Both the position numbers and the translations under genes were made by a program. Positions 24,418 through 33,354 of a stretch of 36,724 bases of DNA are shown one piece after another. Position 1 is the first letter of the stretch. The number at the start of each line of letters is the position of its first letter. The notes beneath the pieces are model-generated. The model searched no databases. It was not told where the DNA came from and saw only the letters and a program-made list of their open reading frames with translations. Source of the stretch: Saprospiraceae bacterium (GTDB lineage Bacteria; Bacteroidota; Bacteroidia; Chitinophagales; Saprospiraceae); contig JABDKX010000191.1 in the NCBI GenBank assembly GCA_013001975.1, forward strand, positions 1 through 36,724. The letters are read 5' to 3'.

Positions 24418-26424
24418 ATGCCGGCGGCAAAAACACAATCGCATATTAAATATCAATCAAAAGGAATTTCGCAAAAGCAGCAAATTGACTTGTACAAAAA
24501 GCTTTTGCTGCCCCGATTAATTGAAGAAAAAATGCTTTCTTTACTAAGGCAAGGCAAAATTTCAAAATGGTTTTCAGGTATTGGTCAAGAAGCTATTTCA
24601 GTCGCTTGTACCAGTGTTTTAGAAGATGACGAATGGATTTTCCCGATGCACAGAAACTTGGGCGTATTTACGACTAGAAACATTCCATTGCATCGCCTTT
24701 TTTCTCAGTGGCAAGGAAAGCCTGCAGGTTTTACAAATGGTCGAGACCGATCATTCCATTTTGGAACCAAGGAATACAAGATATGGGGAATGATTTCTCA
24801 TTTGGGCCCTCAACTATCGCTAGCCAGTGGCATCGCATTAGCTCATAAACTATCAGGTGAAAAAAATATTTCCATTGCATTTACAGGTGAAGGCGGAACG
24901 AGTGAAGGAGAATTTCACGAAGCTTTAAATGTGGCAGCAGTCTGGCAATTGCCAGTCATCTTCGTTGTTGAAAATAATGGATACGGATTATCAACACCTA
25001 TCAACGAACAATTCAGATGTAAAAACATTGCAGATAAAGGCATTGGTTATGGAATGAAGTCTTATAAATTAGATGGTAATAATATTTTAGAAGCCTATGC
25101 TCAATTGAAGAAAATTGCCAAACAAATACGTAAGAAACCTGAACCAGTTTTAATCGAATTTGAAACATTCAGAATGCGCGGTCATGAAGAAGCTTCTGGC
25201 ACCAAATATGTTCCAAATGCATTGATGGAAAAATGGGCAAAAAAAGATCCATTAATCAACTTTGAGCATTACTTACTATCTAAAGGAATTATCAGTGAAA
25301 GTGAAGTAATATCTCTCAGAAGTGAATTTAATAAAGAAATAAAATCCCATCTTAAAATTGCTGAGTCTTCAGAAGATTTGAAAGTAGATTCCTCAAAAGA
25401 AATTGCTGATGTTTACGCAACTTCAGAAAATGTAAAAACCACTTCAAAAAATAATGGCAAACAATCGGAATTAAGATTTATCGATGCCATTTCTTCAGGA
25501 TTGAAAGAAGCTATGACCAAGTATGAAAATACTGTTTTAATGGGTCAGGATATTGGCGATTATGGTGGTGTTTTTAAAATTACAGATGGGTTTGTAAAAG
25601 CTTTTGGTCACGATCGTGTCCGTAATACGCCTTTATGTGAAAGCGCCATTATGGGTATTGCTCTTGGTCTCAGTATGAAAGGATACAAATCCATGGTTGA
25701 AATGCAATTTGCAGATTTTGTAACCTGTGGCTTCAATCAAATTGTGAATAACTTAGCAAAAATCCATTACCGATGGGGACACAATGCTGATGTTGTTGTC
25801 AGAATGCCGTGCGGTGGTGGTGTTGCTGCTGGACCATTTCATTCACAAACCAACGAGGCATGGTTTGCTCATACTCCAGGTCTAAAGATTGTCTATCCAT
25901 CGAATCCCCATGATGCTAAAGGTTTGTTATTGGCAGCTTTTGAAGATCCAAATCCTGTAATGTTTTTTGAACATAAAGGATTGTACAGAACCCTTTCAGG
26001 AAATGTAATCGATGGGCATTACACAGTTGAAATAGGCAAAGGATCCTATGTAAGAAAAGGCGAAGCACTGTCCATTATAACATATGGCATGGGCGTTCAT
26101 TGGGCAACAGATGCTGTAGAAAGATTAAATGTAGATGCAGAGATAGTCGATTTGAGATCAATTCAACCTTTGGATTATGAAATTATCGAAGCAACGACAA
26201 AAAAAACAAATAAGATTTTAATTTTACATGAAGACAGTATGTTTGGCGGTTTAGGTGGGGAGATATCAGCATATATTTCAGAACATCTATTTGAACATCT
26301 TGATGGCCCTGTTGTTAGAGTTGCAAGTTTAGATACACCCATACCGTTCGCCGCTGCCTTAGAAGAAAAGTACTTGGCAAAAAACAGATTAGATCAAGGC
26401 ATTAATAAATTACTAAAATACTAA
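24418..26424 (+). CDS. 2-oxoacid dehydrogenase E1 component, fused alpha and beta subunits
   Basis: The protein is the thiamine-diphosphate-dependent decarboxylase of a pyruvate or branched-chain 2-oxoacid dehydrogenase complex. Residues about 20-320 form the alpha part: FSGIGQEAISVA, then the ThDP/Mg motif GEGGTSEGEFHEAL (from 157) ending in ENNGYGLS. A lysine/serine linker of about 40 residues (about 320-350) leads to the beta part: VLMGQDIGDYGGVFKIT, RVRNTPLCESAIMG, EMQFADFVTCGFNQIVNN and DLRSIQPLDYE. The single-chain 668-residue form is common in Bacteroidota and often annotated as dehydrogenase E1 or 2-oxoisovalerate dehydrogenase. Substrate cannot be fixed from sequence. No E2 or E3 gene is adjacent. 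Confidence 0.92.
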   Translation: MPAAKTQSHIKYQSKGISQKQQIDLYKKLLLPRLIEEKMLSLLRQGKISKWFSGIGQEAISVACTSVLEDDEWIFPMHRNLGVFTTRNIPLHRLFSQWQGKPAGFTNGRDRSFHFGTKEYKIWGMISHLGPQLSLASGIALAHKLSGEKNISIAFTGEGGTSEGEFHEALNVAAVWQLPVIFVVENNGYGLSTPINEQFRCKNIADKGIGYGMKSYKLDGNNILEAYAQLKKIAKQIRKKPEPVLIEFETFRMRGHEEASGTKYVPNALMEKWAKKDPLINFEHYLLSKGIISESEVISLRSEFNKEIKSHLKIAESSEDLKVDSSKEIADVYATSENVKTTSKNNGKQSELRFIDAISSGLKEAMTKYENTVLMGQDIGDYGGVFKITDGFVKAFGHDRVRNTPLCESAIMGIALGLSMKGYKSMVEMQFADFVTCGFNQIVNNLAKIHYRWGHNADVVVRMPCGGGVAAGPFHSQTNEAWFAHTPGLKIVYPSNPHDAKGLLLAAFEDPNPVMFFEHKGLYRTLSGNVIDGHYTVEIGKGSYVRKGEALSIITYGMGVHWATDAVERLNVDAEIVDLRSIQPLDYEIIEATTKKTNKILILHEDSMFGGLGGEISAYISEHLFEHLDGPVVRVASLDTPIPFAAALEEKYLAKNRLDQGINKLLKY

Positions 26425-26436
26425 AGCTAACCATAT

Positions 26437-26988
26437 ATGGATTATTCTAATATTAAATCAAAGGTTGAAAAATATAATTCTATTTTAAGCAACACAACTA
26501 ACTATAGAAAAGCTTGGAAAAAATTAAGTGATATGATTAAGAGCAATCTCAATGATATCATTAAAGAAACCAACTTGAATGCATATATTGAACATAAGGA
26601 CGATATTGAGAATTTAGAAGTAATCACCTTATCGCTAGGAACAGAAGTCAGTGGTATAGCTGAAAAGTTGCCAGGAAATAAAACGAAGAGGCCATTTATA
26701 AAATCAAATGGCGCACTCATCTTTCAACAACTTTTCAATGGTAAAATAATGACTATGATCATGTATCCTTACATAGAAGGATATGGTCAACCTAAACCGC
26801 CAAGGACAGTTGAAATTGTGAGGCCAGAAGAATTAACTCAAGGATTTATAATCAGATATGTCGAAGAATTTATGAAGGAAATGATTGAGTGGGAAGACTT
26901 CGATGATGACATTCCTGAAAAAATGGGCATGACACCTATTGGATTCGGCGCCAACAAAGGGTTGATTACGGATGACCATGAAGGTTAA
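26437..26988 (+). CDS. Conserved hypothetical protein downstream of E1 dehydrogenase
   Basis: This 183-residue soluble protein has no signal peptide or membrane helix. It has an N-terminal helical stretch (YSNIKSKVEKYNSIL...AWKKLSDMIKS), a beta-rich middle (LEVITLSLGTEVSG, GALIFQQLFNGKIMTMIMYP) and a conserved-looking end: PPRTVEIVRPEEL, FIIRYVEEFMKEMIEWEDFDDD. I recognise related uncharacterised Bacteroidota proteins but no characterised domain. It starts 12 bp after the E1 stop codon, so it is probably cotranscribed, yet a metabolic role is only suggested by position. It is convergent with the M29 aminopeptidase. Confidence 0.75.
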   Translation: MDYSNIKSKVEKYNSILSNTTNYRKAWKKLSDMIKSNLNDIIKETNLNAYIEHKDDIENLEVITLSLGTEVSGIAEKLPGNKTKRPFIKSNGALIFQQLFNGKIMTMIMYPYIEGYGQPKPPRTVEIVRPEELTQGFIIRYVEEFMKEMIEWEDFDDDIPEKMGMTPIGFGANKGLITDDHEG

Positions 26989-27004
26989 TCCTTAAACTTT
27001 GAAG

Positions 27005-28114
27005 TTATATTAAAAACTTACCTTTCTCATAGATAAGTTTATCATCAGCAAAAATCTGCCCTGACTTCGACATATCGGTAATCATATCCCAATGAATACC
27101 AGATTGATTTTTACCACCTGTCTGCTTGTACGATTGTCCAACAGCCATATGAATTGTCCCGCCAATCTTTTCATCGAATAAGATATTGCGTGTCGTTTGT
27201 TGAATATTATAATTGGTACCTATTGCCACTTCTCCAAAGTATTTTGCCCCTGGAATTTTAAAAACTTCGTCCAGCACTTGCTTGCCAATCTCTGCATCCC
27301 ATTTGACAACTTCTCCGTTTTCAACCCAGAGTGTTATGCCCTGAACATCTTGACCCATGTAAATGGAAGCAAAAGTAAAGTGAACCTTGCCATTGACTGA
27401 ATCTTCAACAGGCCCAGAAAAGACTTCACCTGATGGCATATTGGTTTGACCATCAGAATTTATCCAAGTTCTTCCTTCAACAGAAAAACTGATGTCGGTA
27501 TGATCAGCTTTGTATCTCACCATACTAACCTTATCCAAGTACTCTTTTATATGTTGTTGTTGTGCTCTAATTTTCAACCACTCTCCTTCTGGATTATTTG
27601 AAAACAAGTGACAAGCATTGAAGACAAATTGTTGGTATTCTTCTAACGACATATTTGCAGCTTGAGCACTGGCTTGTGTGGGATATTGACAAAGTGATCT
27701 CTTTAAACCATTTGGACCATTTCTATCCGCCGTTCTCTCAAAATATACTTTGTTGATTGGAGACATTGCCGCCGTTCTCAACTTACGCTTTGAAGCATCT
27801 ACATTGTTTGTTTCATTTAAATTGAATGGGGCTCTGATATTCAGATAGGCATCAAATTCTCGAATTGCTATATCATGAAGTGAAGGTACCTGACTTAATA
27901 AATGCTCATTTGCATTATCTAGAAATATTTTTCCTTGCTCCCTAAAACTAAAATTGACTTCAACATGTACACCCATCTTTGTCGCCTCCCTGAAGATTTC
28001 CCTAACCAGCGGTTCAGCAAGTGTCGTTGTTGATATATATAATTTTTCTTTAGGTTTGAGTTCTAACGAATAGTGACAAAGCAACTTAGCATATTTTTCT
28101 AAGATGGATTCCAT
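27005..28114 (-). CDS. M29-family metallo-aminopeptidase
   Basis: The 369-residue length fits the thermophilic aminopeptidase T/AmpS family (M29), which removes N-terminal residues using two metal ions. Family features include LCHYSLELKPKEKLYI near the N-terminus, INSDGQTNMPSGEVFSGP (about 217-234; the conserved NMPxGEVF), KYFGEVAIGTN (about 294-304), and HMAVGQSYKQTGG then SGIHWDMI near the end, which supply Glu and His/Asp metal ligands. Upstream, TATATTTA on the minus strand (28132-28139) may be a weak -7 element. No neighbour indicates a specific peptide substrate. Confidence 0.92.
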   Translation of the reverse strand: MESILEKYAKLLCHYSLELKPKEKLYISTTTLAEPLVREIFREATKMGVHVEVNFSFREQGKIFLDNANEHLLSQVPSLHDIAIREFDAYLNIRAPFNLNETNNVDASKRKLRTAAMSPINKVYFERTADRNGPNGLKRSLCQYPTQASAQAANMSLEEYQQFVFNACHLFSNNPEGEWLKIRAQQQHIKEYLDKVSMVRYKADHTDISFSVEGRTWINSDGQTNMPSGEVFSGPVEDSVNGKVHFTFASIYMGQDVQGITLWVENGEVVKWDAEIGKQVLDEVFKIPGAKYFGEVAIGTNYNIQQTTRNILFDEKIGGTIHMAVGQSYKQTGGKNQSGIHWDMITDMSKSGQIFADDKLIYEKGKFLI

Positions 28115-28244
28115 ACATAAATTTTAGATCGTAAATATAGCGATTGGAATCTGTTTAAAAGAAGATAGGAATGTAACATTTATAATGTCAAAAGGAGTAA
28201 CATTTTAATTAGATATTATGGTCATTTAAAATGAAAAGAAAAAC

Positions 28245-29333
28245 TTATATCTGAATCCGATTAGTAAACTTACCTGACTTAACGATAAAATCTAATTGCA
28301 TCATTAAGTCTCTTTTATCATGGCCAGGAGCCAAGACGAAAGCGTCTACATAAATTAATTGTTTGGCCTTTTCATCGACGATCAAATACGTCGCAAAAGG
28401 GCCTCCTGCAAAAGCTTTGCTCATTTCCCAAACACCACGAATTTCTCTGGTATATCTGCCATCCAATTCGAAGGTATATTCATAGACAGGTAAGTCTTTT
28501 TCATTAACTACCATGAAATCTTCAGGCTCATCAGATTTGATATATTTCTTGCCAAATTCATTGCGCAGTGCAATCATATTTGCCTTTGTCACTTGGTTTT
28601 CATTATCATAAGGTATGGTTCTGATGACCAAATTTTGAATGGCCTCTTTTGTATCTTTTCTAACCCAAAGCATTTTATTTTCAGCATCATCTATGACTAC
28701 TTTATACTCTCCTGGTACTTCCAAATCTAACCCAAAATCATTTTTCAATCTTTCTGTTAATCGCCTATTGATCACATCAACATAGATTGAAGATTTCAAT
28801 TGCTTCTCATCATGTTTATTAACACGACGTGCAATAGCAGAATAATGGTTTTTAATAGCTTCGGACAAATTGACTTTGTCTTTACCGAACAGATAAAATA
28901 AAACTTGTCCCCTAGCCCATTTGTCTTTACCAACAGAAGAATTTTTTCCTTTCCCAGCCATAACAGCTTCAAATTTTTCCGAACCCATATCTTTCTTCAC
29001 CATTTGCGTTGTGGGTGAATCTTCGTCCGACAAGTCCGCTAAAATGGCATACGTTCTCAATTCTTTTCTAAGTGGCTGGTTGTTCAGTTCTTTGATGCTG
29101 AATTGGCGAATATCAAAAATAGGTTCTGGCGTTGGTAAGATTGGATACGCAGATTGAAAGTAATATCTAAAAGTATCACCAATGGCACTTTCCCATAGAT
29201 CATCATCTGCAACGACGACTATTTCGTTCATCTTACCAAGAGCAGAACTTTTCGGTTCAAATTGTTGCGTCATCTCATTATTACATGAGAAACAAAATAA
29301 AATACAAACCGAATATATTATACTTCTTGTCAT
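28245..29333 (-). CDS. DUF4837-family lipoprotein
   Basis: The 362-residue protein has a short signal peptide with a lipobox (CFSC, Cys16), so it should be membrane-anchored. The body matches DUF4837, a family essentially limited to Bacteroidota: EIVVVADDDLWESAIGDTFRYYF (its first part), PEPIFDIRQF, ARGQVLFYLFG, and the C-terminal ALRNEFGKKYI / RYTREIRGVWEMSKAFAGGPF / YVDAFVLAPGHDKRD. Function is unknown. It is one of a run of minus-strand envelope genes (S9 peptidase, beta-barrel protein, this gene), with gaps of 142 and 130 bp on its sides, so it may be separately transcribed. Confidence 0.87.
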   Translation of the reverse strand: MTRSIIYSVCILFCFSCNNEMTQQFEPKSSALGKMNEIVVVADDDLWESAIGDTFRYYFQSAYPILPTPEPIFDIRQFSIKELNNQPLRKELRTYAILADLSDEDSPTTQMVKKDMGSEKFEAVMAGKGKNSSVGKDKWARGQVLFYLFGKDKVNLSEAIKNHYSAIARRVNKHDEKQLKSSIYVDVINRRLTERLKNDFGLDLEVPGEYKVVIDDAENKMLWVRKDTKEAIQNLVIRTIPYDNENQVTKANMIALRNEFGKKYIKSDEPEDFMVVNEKDLPVYEYTFELDGRYTREIRGVWEMSKAFAGGPFATYLIVDEKAKQLIYVDAFVLAPGHDKRDLMMQLDFIVKSGKFTNRIQI

Positions 29334-29475
29334 AATTCTCTTTAACTATAATTTCACCAAAAAAGAGGCGCACTTGAATGATTAATTCATAATAAAGATT
29401 AATCACACCAAATATATAACTAAAGATGCTTTATCTCGATATATTGGTGTAATAGTAGGAAATAATAGACACGCA

Positions 29476-30105
29476 TTAATCCAAACCAAATGATAACCCA
29501 ACTTGTAGGGTTCTGGTCTTTTCAGCATAAATCCCAGCAGGATTACCATCAAAGTCTGTAATGTTTAACTCCAATACGGATGCCAGACCATAATAATATC
29601 TTGAAAAGATGCTCAATTCTTTAAATAAAATAATATTAATTCCAGCGAAGGCGCCAACATTGAGTTCGTCAATAAAATCCAAATCCTCACTCCACCCATC
29701 CATAAATTTAATTTTCTCAGATAAACTATAACCGACAAATCCACCTATCTCAAATCTTACTGGATTAATTTGATATGCTAAGCCTGGCATTACATTTAAG
29801 TAATCATATTTAGTTTTTTGTGCTGTTGGAGGACCATCTGGAGGAAAAACATCGTTTTGATAGCCTTGAGGTGAATAACTGATCTCACCAAATAAATATA
29901 ATTTATCTAGTATTGGCGTAGCAGCACCAATAGAAAGAAAGGGAGAGACAAGTGAACCATTTGATAATCCTGAAATCTTTTCGTTATTTATTTCTTGAGA
30001 AATATTTGATAAATTAACCCCTGATGCAATATAAAAATTGACTTGTGCAGAGATGCTTAAAGAAAAACACAAAATTGTGACAATGAGTAAAATTGGTTTT
30101 TTCAT
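29476..30105 (-). CDS. Outer-membrane beta-barrel protein (porin-like, OmpW/PorT-type fold)
   Basis: The 209-residue protein starts with a signal peptide (MKKPILLIVTILCFSLSISA, cleavage near residue 20). It then shows alternating amphipathic strands such as VNFYIASGVNLSNI, LYLFGEISYSPQGY, VRFEIGGFVGYSL and LSIFSRYYYGLASVL, ending RTLQVGLSFGLD. The terminal strand and eight-strand size match the Bacteroidota outer-membrane beta-barrel domain family. Ligand or role is unknown. The gene lies 60 bp downstream of the S9 peptidase on the same strand and may share its transcript. Confidence 0.83.
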   Translation of the reverse strand: MKKPILLIVTILCFSLSISAQVNFYIASGVNLSNISQEINNEKISGLSNGSLVSPFLSIGAATPILDKLYLFGEISYSPQGYQNDVFPPDGPPTAQKTKYDYLNVMPGLAYQINPVRFEIGGFVGYSLSEKIKFMDGWSEDLDFIDELNVGAFAGINIILFKELSIFSRYYYGLASVLELNITDFDGNPAGIYAEKTRTLQVGLSFGLD

Positions 30106-30165
30106 AACGCTTAATTTTTGCTTTTAAATCAAAACGAGACTGCCAATACTTTATTTTAATTGGAT

Positions 30166-32913
30166 TTATTTGTCTTCTATTTCAAATCCATCATTGTACT
30201 CTCTTTCAACTGCTGGCACACCTTTTTTCATCCATATAGGCATCGGTTTATCCATTAAATAATGGTCAAAAAACTGCTCTAATCTTTTATTGAAATCAAT
30301 ACGATTTTGACGCTTCAATGGCCAATGCGGTTCGTCATTATAATTTAACATCCATGCTGGTTTCCCAAGCCTTCGCAATCCAACAAAATATTCAATGCCT
30401 TGATACCACGGCACGGCACCGTCATTATCATTATGAAGAATTAAAACCGGCGTTGTCACTTTATCCAAATTAAATACCGGTGAGTTTTCTAAATACAATT
30501 CTGGTTTTTCCCAGAGCGTCCCACCCAAACGACTTTGTGTTCTTTCGTATTGAAACTGTCTGCTCATGCCACTTCCCCAACGGATGCCTCCGTAGGCACT
30601 GATCATATTTACAACAGGCGCTCCAGCTTCAGCGCAAGCAAATCGATCAGTCTTTGTTAACAAATGAGCAATTTGATATCCTCCCCAACTGTGTCCTTGC
30701 AGACCAACTCTGCTCTCATCGATATAACCCAATTTGAGTAAAGCATCAAAACCAGACATGACCGCATCATAGCAACTCTGTCCAGGATATCCATCCATAT
30801 ATCTCACATCAGGATTAAAAATTACATATCCCTTGTTTGTCCAATAGGTATAATTAATGGTTGATCTGTGTGGGTAAGGTGCACGATGAGCATATAACCT
30901 ATTCGAAGACCGTTCGTAGAAATTTATAATCAACGGATACTTTTTATTCGGATCAAAGTTTGCAGGTTTTGCTATGATCCCTTGAACTGGCATATTGTGG
31001 TTATCTGTCCATTCGAACAATTCAATACTGCCCCATTGATAATCTTTTTGTTGTGGATTTGCATTCGATATTTTCTTTTGCTTTTTAAATGAGCTGTCCG
31101 TCAATATCAGATTAGGGAATTCATCAAACGATTGTTTTGTGAATATCAATTTATCAGCATTTTCTGCCTTCGTTATTCTTGTCGTATAATTAAAATTACC
31201 TGACTCAATTTCGGTAATTTCTTTTGTTTCTAAATTTAAATAAGCGTATCCTGAAACTTTCGTTTTGTCATTAAATGTTTTTAAAAGTATAGTTGTATCG
31301 CTTGGTAAGGCATCGATGTCTTCACCAATTTCGATGTAACGGTACCTTATATTTTGATCTCTTCCGTTTGTTATTTTTTCTGGCAAATGATTACCATTTG
31401 GATTGATTTTCAATATATCATATTGATCATAGAAATACATGTAAGCATCCTCTTCTTCCCATTTCATAAAGCCACTTGGATAAGGATGTTGTGGCGTGTC
31501 ATGCAGCTCATTATAATACTTCCCAGATGTCAATTTTCGCAACCTTCTGTTATCTATGTTATAAGCCATCCACGCTGTATCGGGTCGGCTAAACCAACTG
31601 ACATACTTTTCATCAGGTGACATTCGTGGAGTGCCTTGAATCTTCGTAGCTATCTGTCTTTTCCTGCCCGTCTTTGTATCTAAAATAAAGACATCTTTAT
31701 AGGCATAACCTAACCAGGATATATATTTTTCATATGGTAGTTGATTGTAAGTAACAAATCTGCTGCCGCTAAATTTATCGCTAAAATGTACGTCTTGATC
31801 CTCCTTTGTGGATAGTTGTTGTATCTTATCATTCTCAATATCGTATTGAACGAGGTATGAACGATCCTTCTCTCTTTTCAACTGCACATTTTGTTGTGTG
31901 TACAATTTGCCATCTTTATAATTCCAAATTTCAAGTTCTACTTTTTCAGAATCTAAAAGTGTTGAGTCTGGTTTTGGCGCAATCGGGTTAATACCAAAAT
32001 ATAATTTGTCGTCACCATCAGAAAAAACCAAATTTCTAGAGTCACTGATTTCCCAATTTTCGGGCAAAAAATCTGAATCCAAATTAGCTATTGATTTTAC
32101 GTCTTTGCCTGCTTGCCAAAACATTATTTCATAAGGGCGATCATCTGTTTTTGAAGTATCCAAATCTGCAATGAATGCCAACTGTTTTCCTGATTCATCA
32201 AATTTGAATTTTGAGTATTCCCCTTTTTGATTTATAACAGTTTCTTCATTAAACGTATTAAGGTCAACAACAGAAATGATATTATTTTGAATTGAATCTT
32301 CACCTGTTGAGTTAATTAACAGCATATTTGATTTTCTTGCACAATCGTAATCCAATACATAATTATAGATCGCCATCGTATCCAACTTATGATTGAAAAC
32401 AAACAGTTGCGTCCCATTCTTTTTACCTTCTTTCTTTACTAAAGTTGAATCTTCTTTTGAAGATCTTTCGTGTAATTTAAATGCAATAGTTCCACCTGAT
32501 TTTTGAGGCATTTTATATGAATCTACATTGGCTATTTTATCATACTGCATGTGCGACAAACTATAAATGCCGAGTGTGTCTTTAGGCATTTTATCTTTCT
32601 TTACTTTTTTTCTTTCTAATGCTTCTAAAGAATCTTGATGAGGAGATATTGTAAACGCTATAAAATTATTATCATAATCAAATTGTGCGTTTGATGCCCT
32701 TGCAAACTTTTTCGTTTGACCACTTTCTACATTATAAAGACATAGTGTTTTATCTCCTTTTCCTGGACTTAAGTTATAAGACACCCATTCCCCATTTGGA
32801 GATATTTTAACGCGATCTATACTGTTCCAAATATCCCAAGTTTCAGGTGTCATCTGTTTGTCTTGTGAGAAAATGCAAATTGGAAATAGGAGTAAACAAA
32901 GAATGTGTTTCAT
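30166..32913 (-). CDS. Secreted S9-family serine peptidase (prolyl oligopeptidase/DPP IV-like)
   Basis: From the ATG at 32913 the 915-residue protein begins with a signal peptide (MKHILCLLLFPICIFSQ). Residues about 20-630 are a beta-propeller with WD-like blades (VKISPNGEWVSYNL, PRMSPDEKYVSWFS). The C-terminal alpha/beta hydrolase has nucleophile Ser742 in GHSWGG, Asp831 in NDNDGAVPW and His863 in DEPHWP, the S9 triad. No C-terminal T9SS domain is seen, so it is probably periplasmic. The frame is open to 32976; the extra residues precede the signal peptide and are rejected, though an ATG at 32922 (MPKMKH) is possible. A beta-barrel protein gene follows. Peptide substrates are inferred only from family. 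Confidence 0.92.
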   Translation of the reverse strand: MKHILCLLLFPICIFSQDKQMTPETWDIWNSIDRVKISPNGEWVSYNLSPGKGDKTLCLYNVESGQTKKFARASNAQFDYDNNFIAFTISPHQDSLEALERKKVKKDKMPKDTLGIYSLSHMQYDKIANVDSYKMPQKSGGTIAFKLHERSSKEDSTLVKKEGKKNGTQLFVFNHKLDTMAIYNYVLDYDCARKSNMLLINSTGEDSIQNNIISVVDLNTFNEETVINQKGEYSKFKFDESGKQLAFIADLDTSKTDDRPYEIMFWQAGKDVKSIANLDSDFLPENWEISDSRNLVFSDGDDKLYFGINPIAPKPDSTLLDSEKVELEIWNYKDGKLYTQQNVQLKREKDRSYLVQYDIENDKIQQLSTKEDQDVHFSDKFSGSRFVTYNQLPYEKYISWLGYAYKDVFILDTKTGRKRQIATKIQGTPRMSPDEKYVSWFSRPDTAWMAYNIDNRRLRKLTSGKYYNELHDTPQHPYPSGFMKWEEEDAYMYFYDQYDILKINPNGNHLPEKITNGRDQNIRYRYIEIGEDIDALPSDTTILLKTFNDKTKVSGYAYLNLETKEITEIESGNFNYTTRITKAENADKLIFTKQSFDEFPNLILTDSSFKKQKKISNANPQQKDYQWGSIELFEWTDNHNMPVQGIIAKPANFDPNKKYPLIINFYERSSNRLYAHRAPYPHRSTINYTYWTNKGYVIFNPDVRYMDGYPGQSCYDAVMSGFDALLKLGYIDESRVGLQGHSWGGYQIAHLLTKTDRFACAEAGAPVVNMISAYGGIRWGSGMSRQFQYERTQSRLGGTLWEKPELYLENSPVFNLDKVTTPVLILHNDNDGAVPWYQGIEYFVGLRRLGKPAWMLNYNDEPHWPLKRQNRIDFNKRLEQFFDHYLMDKPMPIWMKKGVPAVEREYNDGFEIEDK

Positions 32914-33067
32914 TTTAGGCATCTTGTATATATTTGGATGTTTGTTTGCATAAATATAATTATTTAATTGCATCATTAATTTTTTCTTATTTCAATTAAA
33001 TAACGTGGCAATCTATTTTCTAGAGTCAAAGAAGTCGAGCCCGTCAAATTCGAGTGGGTGGCGGTCT

Positions 33068-33092
33068 CCGTCGGTCATAACCTTTGGTGACG
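33068..33092 (+). repeat. Degenerate 25-bp direct repeat, copy 1
   Basis: CCGTCGG-TCATAA-CCTTTGG-TGACG matches copy 2 at 20 of 25 positions. The copies start exactly 84 bp apart. Confidence 0.6.
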
Positions 33093-33151
33093 ACCGAAGC
33101 GGTATAGTGCATAGCCTTTAATTTGACTTGTCTTTTGGTTACTTTTTGCCA

Positions 33152-33176
33152 CCGTCGGACAAAGCCTTTGGCGGCG
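33152..33176 (+). repeat. Degenerate 25-bp direct repeat, copy 2
   Basis: CCGTCGG-ACAAAG-CCTTTGG-CGGCG, 84 bp downstream of copy 1. It is preceded by TTTTGGTTACTTTTTG, a phrase I associate with interspersed repeats in Bacteroidota; that association is from memory. Confidence 0.6.
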
Positions 33177-33316
33177 TCACGACTAAGAAAAAGTATCAAA
33201 TAAAAAAATTAAGAATAAAATTCAAATACTAAAAAACCATACACCAATAATAATTAACCAGCATCTAAAAATCAGTTTACCAATACATTTACAATGACAA
33301 CCCCTAGATTTATAGT

Positions 33317-33324
33317 TATATTTG
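33317..33324 (+). promoter_or_regulatory. -7 element of the PASTA-protein gene
   Basis: TATATTTG is a perfect TAnnTTTG match. Transcription would begin near 33331, about 25 bp before the TTG start codon, which supports that unusual start. No clean -33 box is seen. Confidence 0.5.
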
Positions 33325-33354
33325 CATTTTTAGTAATATAACTAACATTCAATT

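Larger units (their letters stand above)
32977..33354. other. Intergenic region with a GC-richer repeat island
   Basis: About 380 bp separate the divergent S9 peptidase and PASTA genes. The middle, about 33025-33190, is distinctly GC-richer than its surroundings and holds a degenerate 25-bp direct repeat. No start-to-stop gene is credible there. From 33200 the sequence is AT-rich and contains the PASTA promoter. Confidence 0.7.

Noticed and set aside
28173-28205. Direct repeat GTAACATTT at 28173-28181 and 28197-28205
   Set aside because: Nine bases of AT-rich sequence repeated once is too weak to call an operator without conservation data.
33127-33234. Possible small protein FDLSFGYFLPP... 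in the repeat island
   Set aside because: It is preceded directly by a stop codon, has no start codon, and its frame is explained by the repeat sequence.
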